62,801 bases of DNA from UBA6987 sp045616945 (GTDB lineage Bacteria > Bacillota > Clostridia > Lachnospirales > Lachnospiraceae): the NCBI GenBank assembly GCA_045616945.1, contig JAZLHR010000127.1, positions 1-62,801 on the forward strand. The letters run 5' to 3'. The translations under genes and the position numbers were made by a program. The notes beneath the pieces were generated by a model. That model was not told where the DNA came from and made no database searches. It was given only the letters and a program-made list of their open reading frames with translations. Below are positions 8,801 through 16,700 of this stretch, piece by piece. The number at the start of each line of letters is the position of its first letter. Position 1 is the stretch's first letter.

Positions 8801-9658
8801 AAACCCAGAAATTTTGCGGACCTGATCCGCATTGCCGGTATTTCCCACGGGACCGATGTATGGCAGGGGAATATCGAAGTGCTGATCCGTGACGGGGTGA
8901 CCGATCTGGAGCACGCCATCTGCAACCGTGACGATATCATGCTTTCGCTGATCCACAAGGGCATGGATCCGGCAAAATCCTTCTCCATTATGGAAAGCGT
9001 CCGCAAGGGCAAGGTGGCCGGCAAAAAGGTAAAGGAATGGCCCGACTGGAAAGAGGATATGAAGCAGCACGATGTTCCGGACTGGTTTATCGGCTCCTGC
9101 GAAAAGATCCAATATATGTTCCCGAAGGCACATGCGGCGGCTTATGTTATGATGGCGTGGCGCGTGGCCTACTGCAAGGTGCATCATCCGCTGGAATACT
9201 ATACGGCTTATTTCAGCATTCGTGCGGACGGCTTCAGCTACCAGCTGATGTGTATGGGGCAGGATGCTTTTCGTCAGAATATCCGGGCGCTGCGTACCTG
9301 CAAATCGGAACTCAGTGATAAAGAAAAGCTGATCCTGCGGGATATGCGTCTGGTCGAGGAAATGTTCGCCCGCGGCATCGACTTTTTGCCCATCGATATC
9401 TACCGGGCCAAAGCGGACCGCTTCCAGATCATCGGCGGAAAGATCATGCCTTCCTTCGCCAGTATCGAAGGCATGGGTGATAAAGCCGCCCAGGATATCG
9501 AGACCGCGGCCCGTGACGGAAAATTCTTGTCCCGTGAAGATCTGATCCAGAGGGCGCATATCAGCTCTACTTTGGCGGATACGTTGGCCGAATTGGGGAT
9601 CCTGGGTCCGATCCCGAAGTCCAACCAGCTTTCTTTTGAAGATATCATGCTATTATAA
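5834..9658 (+). CDS. polC: DNA polymerase III PolC-type alpha subunit lacking the exonuclease domain
   Basis: Replicative polymerase of low-GC Gram-positives. Domains in order: N-terminal domain (about 1-230), OB fold (about 230-345), PHP domain (about 349-580), then polymerase core with zinc-finger cysteines C733, C736, C762 and C765, catalytic D791-I-D793 (PDIDLNFSG), fingers and C-terminal helices. Family members run about 1430-1460 residues because a DEDD 3'-5' exonuclease of roughly 170-185 residues is inserted in PHP. Here only a short linker separates E413 (YGCEGYLVDD) from H435 (RAYHVILLA), and no DxETTG motif exists anywhere. The frame is intact across the junction. The PHP metal set is complete: H352, H354, D361, H386, E413, H435, C485, D560, H562. 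The start overlaps ispG by four bases. Confidence 0.96.
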   Translation: MMEKTLREALPDLKTGNLIMEHLDDIRVLRMTMPRERNMLKIYISSPVILPKRDVYALEAAVKHQYFSSKEVKVRVYEYFRLSGIGLREAYEAYRESIALELKLSDLMEYNVFRSTELIFENDSLIRLRTPQNVVFRTYLPALANYLESLFCERFGLPVSVRIEYAAESFHVKSDTDAAVSEAVSVIAAGRDAAVQTEKEKQSAAAAEKEKKDYYAKKEHSKKFEEGMGYGYEFSGDPLPICEINEELGDVIIDGQVLKLEERELKTGNLMELLAVTDKTDTIMVKLFCKKEEQPSLLPFIKAGTYIRLKGYASFDKYDKEVAISHVTGLRISAPSGEKRTDTSPKKRVELHAHTQMSEMDAVTHTGALVNRAAAWGHPAVAITDHGVVQSFPEAMHAAERYGEKLKIIYGCEGYLVDDTTGKTAEELKSSRAYHVILLAATEEGRVNLYRMVSEAHLIYYHKRPRIPKSLLTECRKGIIVGSACEAGELYRALVRGESDEEIARLVNFYDYLEVQPIMNNAFMLRDAKNPCTEEDLRNYVRKIVALGEQFGKPVVATCDVHFLDPEDEIYRRIIQKGQGYADADMQPPLYFRTTEEMLAEFEFLGREKAEEIVITNSNLIADRCERISPVRPDKCPPVIEGSEEELQAMCRKRAHELYGPELPSIVQERMDRELTSIIGNGYAVMYIIAQRLVKKSNDDGYLVGSRGSVGSSFVAYLSGITEVNSLPPHYRCPRCFHTIFDNEETRANAGGVGVDMGDMKCPVCGTPMLKDGFDIPFEVFLGFKGDKEPDIDLNFSGEYQAKAHKYTEVLFGEGHTFKAGTVGGIADKTAYGYVKKYYEEKGIQKRSCEIERIAAGCVGVRRTTGQHPGGIVVMPHGENIYTFTPIQHPANDMKSDIITTHFEYHSIDHNLLKLDILGHDDPTMIRRLEDLIGMDAKKIPLDDPDVISLFHSTDVLGITPEQLNGCPLGTLGIPEFGTDFAMGIVMETKPRNFADLIRIAGISHGTDVWQGNIEVLIRDGVTDLEHAICNRDDIMLSLIHKGMDPAKSFSIMESVRKGKVAGKKVKEWPDWKEDMKQHDVPDWFIGSCEKIQYMFPKAHAAAYVMMAWRVAYCKVHHPLEYYTAYFSIRADGFSYQLMCMGQDAFRQNIRALRTCKSELSDKEKLILRDMRLVEEMFARGIDFLPIDIYRAKADRFQIIGGKIMPSFASIEGMGDKAAQDIETAARDGKFLSREDLIQRAHISSTLADTLAELGILGPIPKSNQLSFEDIMLL

Positions 9659-9661
9659 GTC

Positions 9662-9673
9662 CGGAATATTCCG
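9662..9673. repeat. 12-bp perfect palindrome between polC and copA
   Basis: CGGAATATTCCG lies three bases after the polC stop and about 40 bases before the copA start. It could be an operator for the copper genes; it does not match the CopY box (TACAnnTGTA). Confidence 0.3.
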
Positions 9674-9712
9674 TACCGTTCCGGCAGCTTGCTGCGGCGG
9701 TTCGAAGGGGAG

Positions 9713-11968
9713 GTGATTGCTGCGGTTACGGAAACTTATCTGATCAGCGGGATGCATTGCGCGGCCTGTTCCGCAGCGGTGGAACGGGTCACGAAGAAAT
9801 TGCCGGGTGTCATTACCTGCAATGTCAATCTTGCGACCAATAAACTGACCGTCTGTTATGACGGATCGCTGACCGGGCCGGGGGACATCTGTGCCCGTGT
9901 GGAAAAGGCCGGCTTCGGCGCTTCGCTGTTCGTAAAGGATCTTTCCGCAGATGAAGAGATCTTTCGGGAGCAGGATCTGGCTCATGCGAAGATGCGCCGC
10001 CGCTTTTTCCTGTCGCTTGTTTTTTCTCTGCCTCTTTTCTGGCTGGCAATGGGCCCGATGCTGGGCCTGCCTCTGCCGGGAGATCTTTGGCGGACCGGCA
10101 GACCCGTGCTTTACGGGCTGCTGCAGCTGCTTTTGACCCTGCCGGTGCTTTGGCTGGGCCGCAGCTTTTATATTTCCGGCATCAAGGGGCTCCTGCACGG
10201 GAATCCGAGCATGGATTCGCTGGTCTCCCTGGGGACCGGAAGCGCGTTCCTGTACAGTACGGCTGTTCTGATATGCGTGATCCGCGATCCTTCGGTCAGT
10301 GCGCCGTTCTATTTTGAGTCGGCGGCGATGGTCCTGACACTCGTCACGCTCGGCAAAACCTTGGAAAGCCGCAGCAAAAGCCGCACGACCGAAGCGATCC
10401 GTGCCATGATGCGGCTGACGCCTGCCTCGGCACTGCTCCTGAAGGACGGGGAAACGATCTCCGTGCCTCCCGCCGCCGTATCGGTCGGTGAAAAGCTTCT
10501 GATCAAGGCCGGTGCATCCGTTCCTCTGGACGGGCTCGTGGTCGAAGGAGAGAGCAGCGTCAATGAATCGATGCTGACCGGGGAGAGCCTGCCGGTCGAT
10601 AGAGCGCCCGGTGCGGAGCTGATCGGCGGCAGTATCAACGGAAACGGCGTTATGGTGATGCAGGTGACCCGCACGGGAGAGAATACGACCCTCGCCGGCA
10701 TGATTCGGCTCGTGGAGGAAGCGCAGGGCAAAAAAGCGCCTATCGCTCGCCTGGCGGATGCCGCGGCTGCCGTGTTCGTCCCTGTCGTATTCGGGATCGC
10801 GCTCATTGCGGCGCTGGCATGGCTGATTTTCGGGCAGGAGGGCCTGCCGTTCGTTTTGAATATTTTCGTGTCTGTTCTGGTCATTGCCTGTCCCTGCGCA
10901 CTCGGACTTGCGACGCCTACGGCTATTCTGGCTGCGACAGGACGCGCCGCCGGGAGCGGCATCCTGATCAAAGGCGGGGATGTACTGGAAAATATCGGCA
11001 GAGCCGACTGTGTATTGCTGGATAAGACAGGCACCGTTACGCGCGGTACACCCGAGCTTTCCTCTGCGGAACCGGCAGACGGTATTTCGTCGGAAACGCT
11101 GCTCGGGCTGGCTGCCGCGGCAGAAGCCTTTTCGGAACATCCGCTCGCGAAGGCAGTATTGCAGGGGGCCGAAAAAGCCGGGATCGATGTGCCCGCAGCC
11201 GAGGATCCCCATGTTACCGGCGGGCGCGGGATCGAGGCGCAGCTGCATGGAAAAATGATCCGTGTCGGTTCTCCTGCTTTTGTGTCCGAGGTGCTGAGCC
11301 CGGAGGATGCCGCAGCGCTGCAGCTTGCCGCCTCACGGCACAGTGACGGTGCATCCCTGCTGGCTGCCGCGTACGGCGGGAACTATCAGGGGCTGCTGGC
11401 TGTATCGGATGAGCTCAAGGACGGGGCGGCGTCTGCCGTGAATGAACTGAAAAAGCTCGGATTGGAAGTGTTTCTGCTCTCCGGAGACAGAAAAGAAGCC
11501 GCCGGACATATCGGGCGGCAGATCGGCCTTGACGAGGCACATATCTTTGCCGGGCTTCTTCCGGAAGATAAGACCCGTATCGTCTCCGACTTGCAGAAAC
11601 AGGGGAAAAAGGTTATAATGGTGGGTGACGGGATCAATGATGCCCCCTCCCTTGTGACGGCTGATATCGGAATGGCCATCGGCAGCGGCAGTGATATTGC
11701 CATTTCCTCTGCCGATGCGGTATTGATGAAATCCGATCCGGCCGACATAGCGGCGGCAGTCAAACTGTCCGGGAAGACGCTGCGCATCATCCGTCAGAAT
11801 CTGTTTTGGGCGTTCTTTTATAATCTGCTCGGTATTCCGGTCGCTGCGGGTGTGCTGTACCTGTTCGGCGGTCCGCTGCTGAGTCCGATGATCGGCAGCC
11901 TGTGCATGAGTCTCAGCTCCGTGTGTGTTGTGACGAACGCACTCCGGCTGCGCCGTATCCGCTTATGA
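9713..11968 (+). CDS. copA: Copper-translocating P1B-type ATPase
   Basis: Exports Cu(I) across the membrane using ATP. An N-terminal heavy-metal domain carries GMHCAAC (C16, C19). Membrane helices follow, then the actuator loop with MLTGESLPV, the metal-binding CPC in VIACPCALGLATPT, the phosphorylated Asp in DKTGTVTRG, the ATP-domain SEHPLA motif and the hinge GDGINDAPSL. CPC plus the HP motif marks a copper rather than a zinc pump. GTG at 9713 is my start choice because it opens just before the metal domain; GGAGGTGAT overlaps it, so initiation could use the in-frame TTG at 9689 (18 family-atypical residues longer). The small chaperone gene overlaps or abuts its end. Confidence 0.93.
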   Translation: MIAAVTETYLISGMHCAACSAAVERVTKKLPGVITCNVNLATNKLTVCYDGSLTGPGDICARVEKAGFGASLFVKDLSADEEIFREQDLAHAKMRRRFFLSLVFSLPLFWLAMGPMLGLPLPGDLWRTGRPVLYGLLQLLLTLPVLWLGRSFYISGIKGLLHGNPSMDSLVSLGTGSAFLYSTAVLICVIRDPSVSAPFYFESAAMVLTLVTLGKTLESRSKSRTTEAIRAMMRLTPASALLLKDGETISVPPAAVSVGEKLLIKAGASVPLDGLVVEGESSVNESMLTGESLPVDRAPGAELIGGSINGNGVMVMQVTRTGENTTLAGMIRLVEEAQGKKAPIARLADAAAAVFVPVVFGIALIAALAWLIFGQEGLPFVLNIFVSVLVIACPCALGLATPTAILAATGRAAGSGILIKGGDVLENIGRADCVLLDKTGTVTRGTPELSSAEPADGISSETLLGLAAAAEAFSEHPLAKAVLQGAEKAGIDVPAAEDPHVTGGRGIEAQLHGKMIRVGSPAFVSEVLSPEDAAALQLAASRHSDGASLLAAAYGGNYQGLLAVSDELKDGAASAVNELKKLGLEVFLLSGDRKEAAGHIGRQIGLDEAHIFAGLLPEDKTRIVSDLQKQGKKVIMVGDGINDAPSLVTADIGMAIGSGSDIAISSADAVLMKSDPADIAAAVKLSGKTLRIIRQNLFWAFFYNLLGIPVAAGVLYLFGGPLLSPMIGSLCMSLSSVCVVTNALRLRRIRL

Positions 11969-11982
11969 GGAGAATCAGTATC

Positions 11983-12180
11983 ATGATCACTTTCCGTGTC
12001 CCCGAAATCATGTGCGGCGGCTGTGTCGCACGCATCGAAAAAGGTCTGCAGGAAGCCGGTGTCGATGCTTCCGTCAGCCTGCAGGACAAGACCGTAACCG
12101 TTAACGGCTGTGAAAAGTGTGCCGCCAAGGCGGTCGGGGTCCTGGAGGATCTCGGCTTTTCCGCCGAAAAATTATTCTGA
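11983..12180 (+). CDS. Small heavy-metal-associated protein, CopZ-like chaperone
   Basis: A 65-residue single HMA domain, presumably delivering copper to the ATPase encoded just upstream. The metal motif is IMCGGC near residue 10. Unusually, a second CxxC (NGCEKCAAK, around residues 44-47) occupies the region where CopZ has its third strand and second helix. The start at 11983 follows AGGAGA by nine bases; an ATG at 11965 overlapping the copA stop (ATGA) would add six residues. Cotranscription with copA is inferred from this spacing. Confidence 0.8.
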   Translation: MITFRVPEIMCGGCVARIEKGLQEAGVDASVSLQDKTVTVNGCEKCAAKAVGVLEDLGFSAEKLF

Positions 12181-12189
12181 GGATCCGTT

Positions 12190-13551
12190 ATGAAGAATCG
12201 TTTGATGAAGGCTGCCTGCGCCGTTTTGTCGCTCTGTCTGGTCTTGACCGGCTGCTCTCTGGGCAAAAAAATGGGCGAATTCGCGGACGGGGTGTCAGAC
12301 CTGATCTTACAGGCAAAGGGTGAATTGGTGCCGGAGAAGAATACAGAAGCTCCCGAAACGACAAAGCCGGATCCTTCTGAGTCCGTGCCTGCGTCGGATG
12401 CTTCCTCCGCGCCGTCTCTGCCTTCGGCGTCTGTGCCTGAGGAAGGAAGCAGCGCTGCTCCGACGGAGCCGTCGTCCCCTGCCATTCTCGCGGGGGATCA
12501 GCTGGCATGCTCCGTACGGGACCGCGAAAAAATTTCCGTTTACGAGACCGCTGATCTTTCCGGCAAAATTGCAGGATGGATTTATTACGGGAGCCCTGCC
12601 AAGGTGATCAATCTGCTGACCGAAAACGGGACTCGCTGGGTATATCTGCAGTCGGGCAATCTGCTTGGGTACGCGCCTCTGGACTGGTTTGCTTCCGGTG
12701 AGGCTGCGTCCGGGTTGATCGATTCGGCCGGCCGTAAAATGGCCGCCCTGAAGAGCGGTGCGGATGCGGTGCGTCTGCGTGAAAGCGCTTCCGCGGACGC
12801 AAGGACCGTCGGCATCCTCAGCTCCGGCAGACAGTATGAGGTCCTGGAAGAATCCGGCAGCTTCTGCCGTGTGAAGGTCTCTGATTCGCTGTCCGGCTAT
12901 GTGAGTGCCGACAGTGTGGTCATTTCCTCGGAAAAACGGCTCGGTATCACCGCAGAAGAAGCGGAGGCCGCCGAAAAGTATGCCAATCAGATGCGGAACG
13001 ACCAGGCCGCCCGGGAACTTGAATCCGAGATCGCCGCTTCCATAGAGGAAAGCATCAAGGCTTCCCTGGAAGAGAGCCGGAAGGAGAGCAGCGAAGCGGC
13101 TGAAAAGGGCACGGACAGCACGGAGCCGACTTCTTCTGAATCCGGCGGGCTGAACCTGCCTGCGGATCTTTCACCGCAGCGGAGAGCTTTGGTCGAGGCG
13201 GCATACAGCTATGTCGGCAAACTGAAATATGTAAGCGGCGGTAGGAGCCTCACGGGCGGTGTGGATTCCTCCGGCTTTACCAAATGCATTTACGCGCAGT
13301 TCGGCATCAGCATCGGTGATACGACCAAATCGCAGCGAAATAACGGCGTGAATGTTCCTTATGCGCACAATGCGCGTCCCGGAGATCTGATCTGCTACGA
13401 AGGCAGCTGCGGGATCTATATCGGGAACGGGCTGATCGTCCGGGCCGGAACGGAACTCACGGTCGGAGATGAGCTCGTCAATTTCCCCGTTGCCGTGGAT
13501 GATATGTATTACAAAGAAATATATTGCGTACGGAACGTATTCGGCGATTGA
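12190..13551 (+). CDS. SH3-repeat lipoprotein with degenerate NlpC/P60 domain
   Basis: A 453-residue protein with a lipoprotein signal peptide (lipobox LTG-C22), a Ser/Pro/Glu-rich linker (about 45-100), two bacterial SH3-like domains (about 105-165 and 180-245), a Glu/Ser-rich helical stretch (about 255-315) and a C-terminal NlpC/P60 fold (about 325-453). Active NlpC/P60 enzymes use Cys in DCSGF, His in HVGIY and a third polar residue, often in IHA. Here these read D359-S360-S-G-F, S406-C-G-I-Y and V417-R418-A, so every catalytic position is changed. It is likely a non-enzymatic wall- or peptide-binding protein. It starts nine bases after the chaperone gene, so it may share the copA transcript. 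Confidence 0.8.
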   Translation: MKNRLMKAACAVLSLCLVLTGCSLGKKMGEFADGVSDLILQAKGELVPEKNTEAPETTKPDPSESVPASDASSAPSLPSASVPEEGSSAAPTEPSSPAILAGDQLACSVRDREKISVYETADLSGKIAGWIYYGSPAKVINLLTENGTRWVYLQSGNLLGYAPLDWFASGEAASGLIDSAGRKMAALKSGADAVRLRESASADARTVGILSSGRQYEVLEESGSFCRVKVSDSLSGYVSADSVVISSEKRLGITAEEAEAAEKYANQMRNDQAARELESEIAASIEESIKASLEESRKESSEAAEKGTDSTEPTSSESGGLNLPADLSPQRRALVEAAYSYVGKLKYVSGGRSLTGGVDSSGFTKCIYAQFGISIGDTTKSQRNNGVNVPYAHNARPGDLICYEGSCGIYIGNGLIVRAGTELTVGDELVNFPVAVDDMYYKEIYCVRNVFGD

Positions 13552-13571
13552 GCCTTCTGCACGCAGATACG

Positions 13572-13618
13572 GAAAGAGCCGCACGGAGGGTCATCTGCGC
13601 GGCTCTTTTCCTGTTTTT
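13572..13618 (+). terminator. Intrinsic terminator after the SH3 lipoprotein
   Basis: Stem AAAGAGCCGC (13573-13582) with GCGGCTCTTT (13599-13608), 16-nt loop, followed by a T-rich tail ending in TTTTTT. Confidence 0.85.
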
Positions 13619-13678
13619 TGGGGGCTAATGCCGGGACTGCCGGCTGTGTTCGGCAGCGGCAGCCATGAAAATTTCATC

Positions 13679-13708
13679 TGTACAATCAGTGAATACTTAT
13701 GATATAAT
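13679..13708 (+). promoter_or_regulatory. Promoter of the twin-vWA lipoprotein gene
   Basis: Extended -10 TGATATAAT at 13700-13708 with TGTACA at 13679-13684 as a weak -35 (18-bp spacer). It lies between a terminator and a monocistronic gene, about 60 bases from its start. Confidence 0.65.
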
Positions 13709-13768
13709 GCATAAACTATTGATGGAATGATCCGATCGTAAAAGTATCATCCATGAAAGGACAAAACA

Positions 13769-16700
13769 ATGAATCATACAATGTTGAAAAAGCTGGTCAG
13801 CCTGCTCCTGGCGGTTTCCATGGTGCTTTCTTTGGCAGCCTGCGGAGGAAATACGCCCGGGACATCCACGGAAAACAGGAACGGCAGTGAGGCACAGGAT
13901 CCGTCCGGCTCCGGCAGTGAGACCCGCGGAACGGATATTGCGGACCCGACGGAAGGCTCTGTTCCCGGCACCGAAAGTTCCGGGAGCGAAACGGATCCTT
14001 CCGGCAATGATCCGTCGGTGCCTGCGGGCGATCTCGAACTCACCGGCGTGAAAAAACGGCCTGCCGACGGTATCGGTGTGCCCGGAACCGACTTCGATGA
14101 GATCGATGCATCCTCCATCGGCGAATGGGAAGAAGGCTGGGAAAATACCGGATTTACCGTGGAATATCTGGCGGAGGACGGCTTTACCCCGATCAGCGAA
14201 CATTTTTGGGGGAAGGAATACCAGGTTCGGATCGAAGATGAGAAGCTGACGAAAAACTGGCTGCTCTATCAGGCACGCGAAAAGGGCGCCGTATTGTATG
14301 AGACGGCTGCCGATAAGTTCCTGGCGTTCCTGGAAGAAGATCCCGAGACCGGCTGGTGGTATCTGGCGGATCTGGAGGAGGGCGCTTCGACCCTGCATAA
14401 ATACCGCATCCATATCGCGCAGCCCGGGGCGGAGCATGTTATCCCGTTTGACCGGGAAGAGCTTTGGACAGATAACGATTATTATTTTTATACGAAAAAT
14501 AAGCCCGGCAAGCAGTACTCCGTAACGGTGAACTTCTCCGAGACCTGGGATTCCATCAGAAAGGGCTTTGATCTTTTTGCGCGGGCGGATTACAGATTCG
14601 GAGGACTGTCGCTGGAATACGACCGTCCTGCGGAGAACAATAACTTTAATTTGATGATGGAAGAGTACGGCATCTCCTATACCATCTCGCCGCGGGCCGG
14701 ACAGACGGTGACCTATGACGGCTTCCTGCCTTTCGGGGAATGGACCTGCTGGTATGTCGACCGCAGCAATATGGAAGGCGAGACCGGCTGCACCGTCACG
14801 CTCCGCGTGGATGAAGCTGCAGACCTGACGCCTATCCGCAGCGGCGAGCAGCTGGGAATGGTCAAGCTGATCGGTACCGGCGGCAGCTGCGGGGCTGCTC
14901 TGTCGATGCCCAACGGTCTGAGTACCTACCTGCCGGATTGGGAATACTCGCTGTTATACGAGCCTTTCCCGGACAATGCTGGCAATTATTGCTTCACGGT
15001 CCCCGCGGGCTACTATTCCCTGCAGGTCGGTTCCGATGCGCTCGGTGAAAGCAATCTGCGTCTGATGAACGTGCCGGTCAGTTCCGGCCGCATCACGGAG
15101 GTGGTGCTGGGGGCTGAATCGCAGACCCTGCTGTCGGATATGATGGAAGAAAATGCTTCGACGGAGAAACCTGTCGGGACCATCGGCCTGAACAGTGTTG
15201 ATTACAGTGATCCGAAGAAGACGAAGATTACCGTTACGGTCTTTGATCCCGAGGACAGGACCGTGCTGCCGCAGCCGGAGGATTTCACCGTCACCGAGAA
15301 CGGTGTGCCCGGCAAGGTGCTGGAGATCACGCAGCGGACGGCGGCTGCCAATATCGTGCTGTGCATCGATACCTCCGGCTCCATGAAAAACAGTATGAAG
15401 GATGTCATCGCGTCTGCCACCCGCTTCGTGCAGAATCTTCCGGATGATGCTTCTATTACGATCCTGGAATACAAGCAGCAGATCATTGAGCATCCGGGCA
15501 CGGACAAGGCCTCTGCGGTGGCTGCTTTGAAGGGGATGACCGCCACCGGCGACACCTCCATGTACGATGCATTGGCCTGGGGCCTGAATTATCTGGAGGG
15601 CAAGAAAAATGCATTTGCCGTCCTGTTCACGGACGGTATCGATTCCCGGGACAATCCCACGGATCCGGCTCCGGGCAGCTCTATCAGCAAGCAGGAACTT
15701 CTGAATCGTGTCGAAATGAGCGAGGTCACGGTCTTTGCGATCGGCTTCGGCCAGAATCATGACGCGGGTGCCATGCAGGAGATCGCCGGGATCCGGGGCG
15801 AGTATTTCCCCGCAACGGATGCGAAGGCCCTGGACCGCGTGTTCGCGGAGGTGACGACCAAATTCGGCAATTCCATCGATGTGGTCTACGAACGTCCGAC
15901 CGTTACGGCAGATACGGCCGGAGATACCCCGGTCGTGACATTGATGCTGGATATTTCCGGCTCCATGAACAAGCTGCCGGAGACCGGTGACGACTGCGAC
16001 ATCCGCATGAACCGGGTCCGCACTCTTTTCCATGATTTCTTTACGGATCTTCCGGCGGGATCGCTGATGCAGCTCGGTACCTTTGCCGATGCCAGCATCA
16101 TAGACGTCTGCACCATGATGCGTCAGATCCTTACCGATGATAAGGCCAGTCTGCTGGCGGCTCTTTCCGAGGCGCAGGCCCTGGGCGGCACGCCCACGCT
16201 GGAAGCCCTCCGGATGGGATATTCTTCCCTGCGCGGCGTAAGCTCCTCCAAGCGTGTGCTGATCTTCTTTACCGATGCCGGACTGGAGGTCGAGGAAGAC
16301 AAAAATTCTGAATTTGAAGAGACCCTGGCGCAATTCAAGGAAGCCGGGATCCGCGTTCTTTTTGCAGGCCTCGGCACTGAGGACTATGCGGTACGCTACG
16401 ACGGACTCTTTCAGCATGCCGCCGAGCTCGCCGGCGGCGATTATATCATAGAGTCTTCCGTCGAGCAGGTGCAGACCAAGCTGGACGAGGTCCTGGCGTC
16501 CATCGATAAGCCCGGTGAGGTCAAGGAGGACGTGAGCCTCAGTATCGCTTTGGATACGATGACCGATCAGGGCAGCCGCATGACTTATGCGATGACCCGG
16601 AGCGTGGAGGGGATGAAGCTGCTGACAAAGCAGGGCAAAGCAGTTGAGCCCGGCCGCATCATCCTCCGCGACGGCGGCGCCTATGTGACCTACAGCCCCG

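Noticed and set aside
7124..9559. Long minus-strand open frame (811 codons) opposite polC
   Set aside because: It lies wholly within polC, has no recognisable domain or ribosome binding site, and its His/Arg/Asp-rich composition is that of an antisense shadow of a codon-biased gene.
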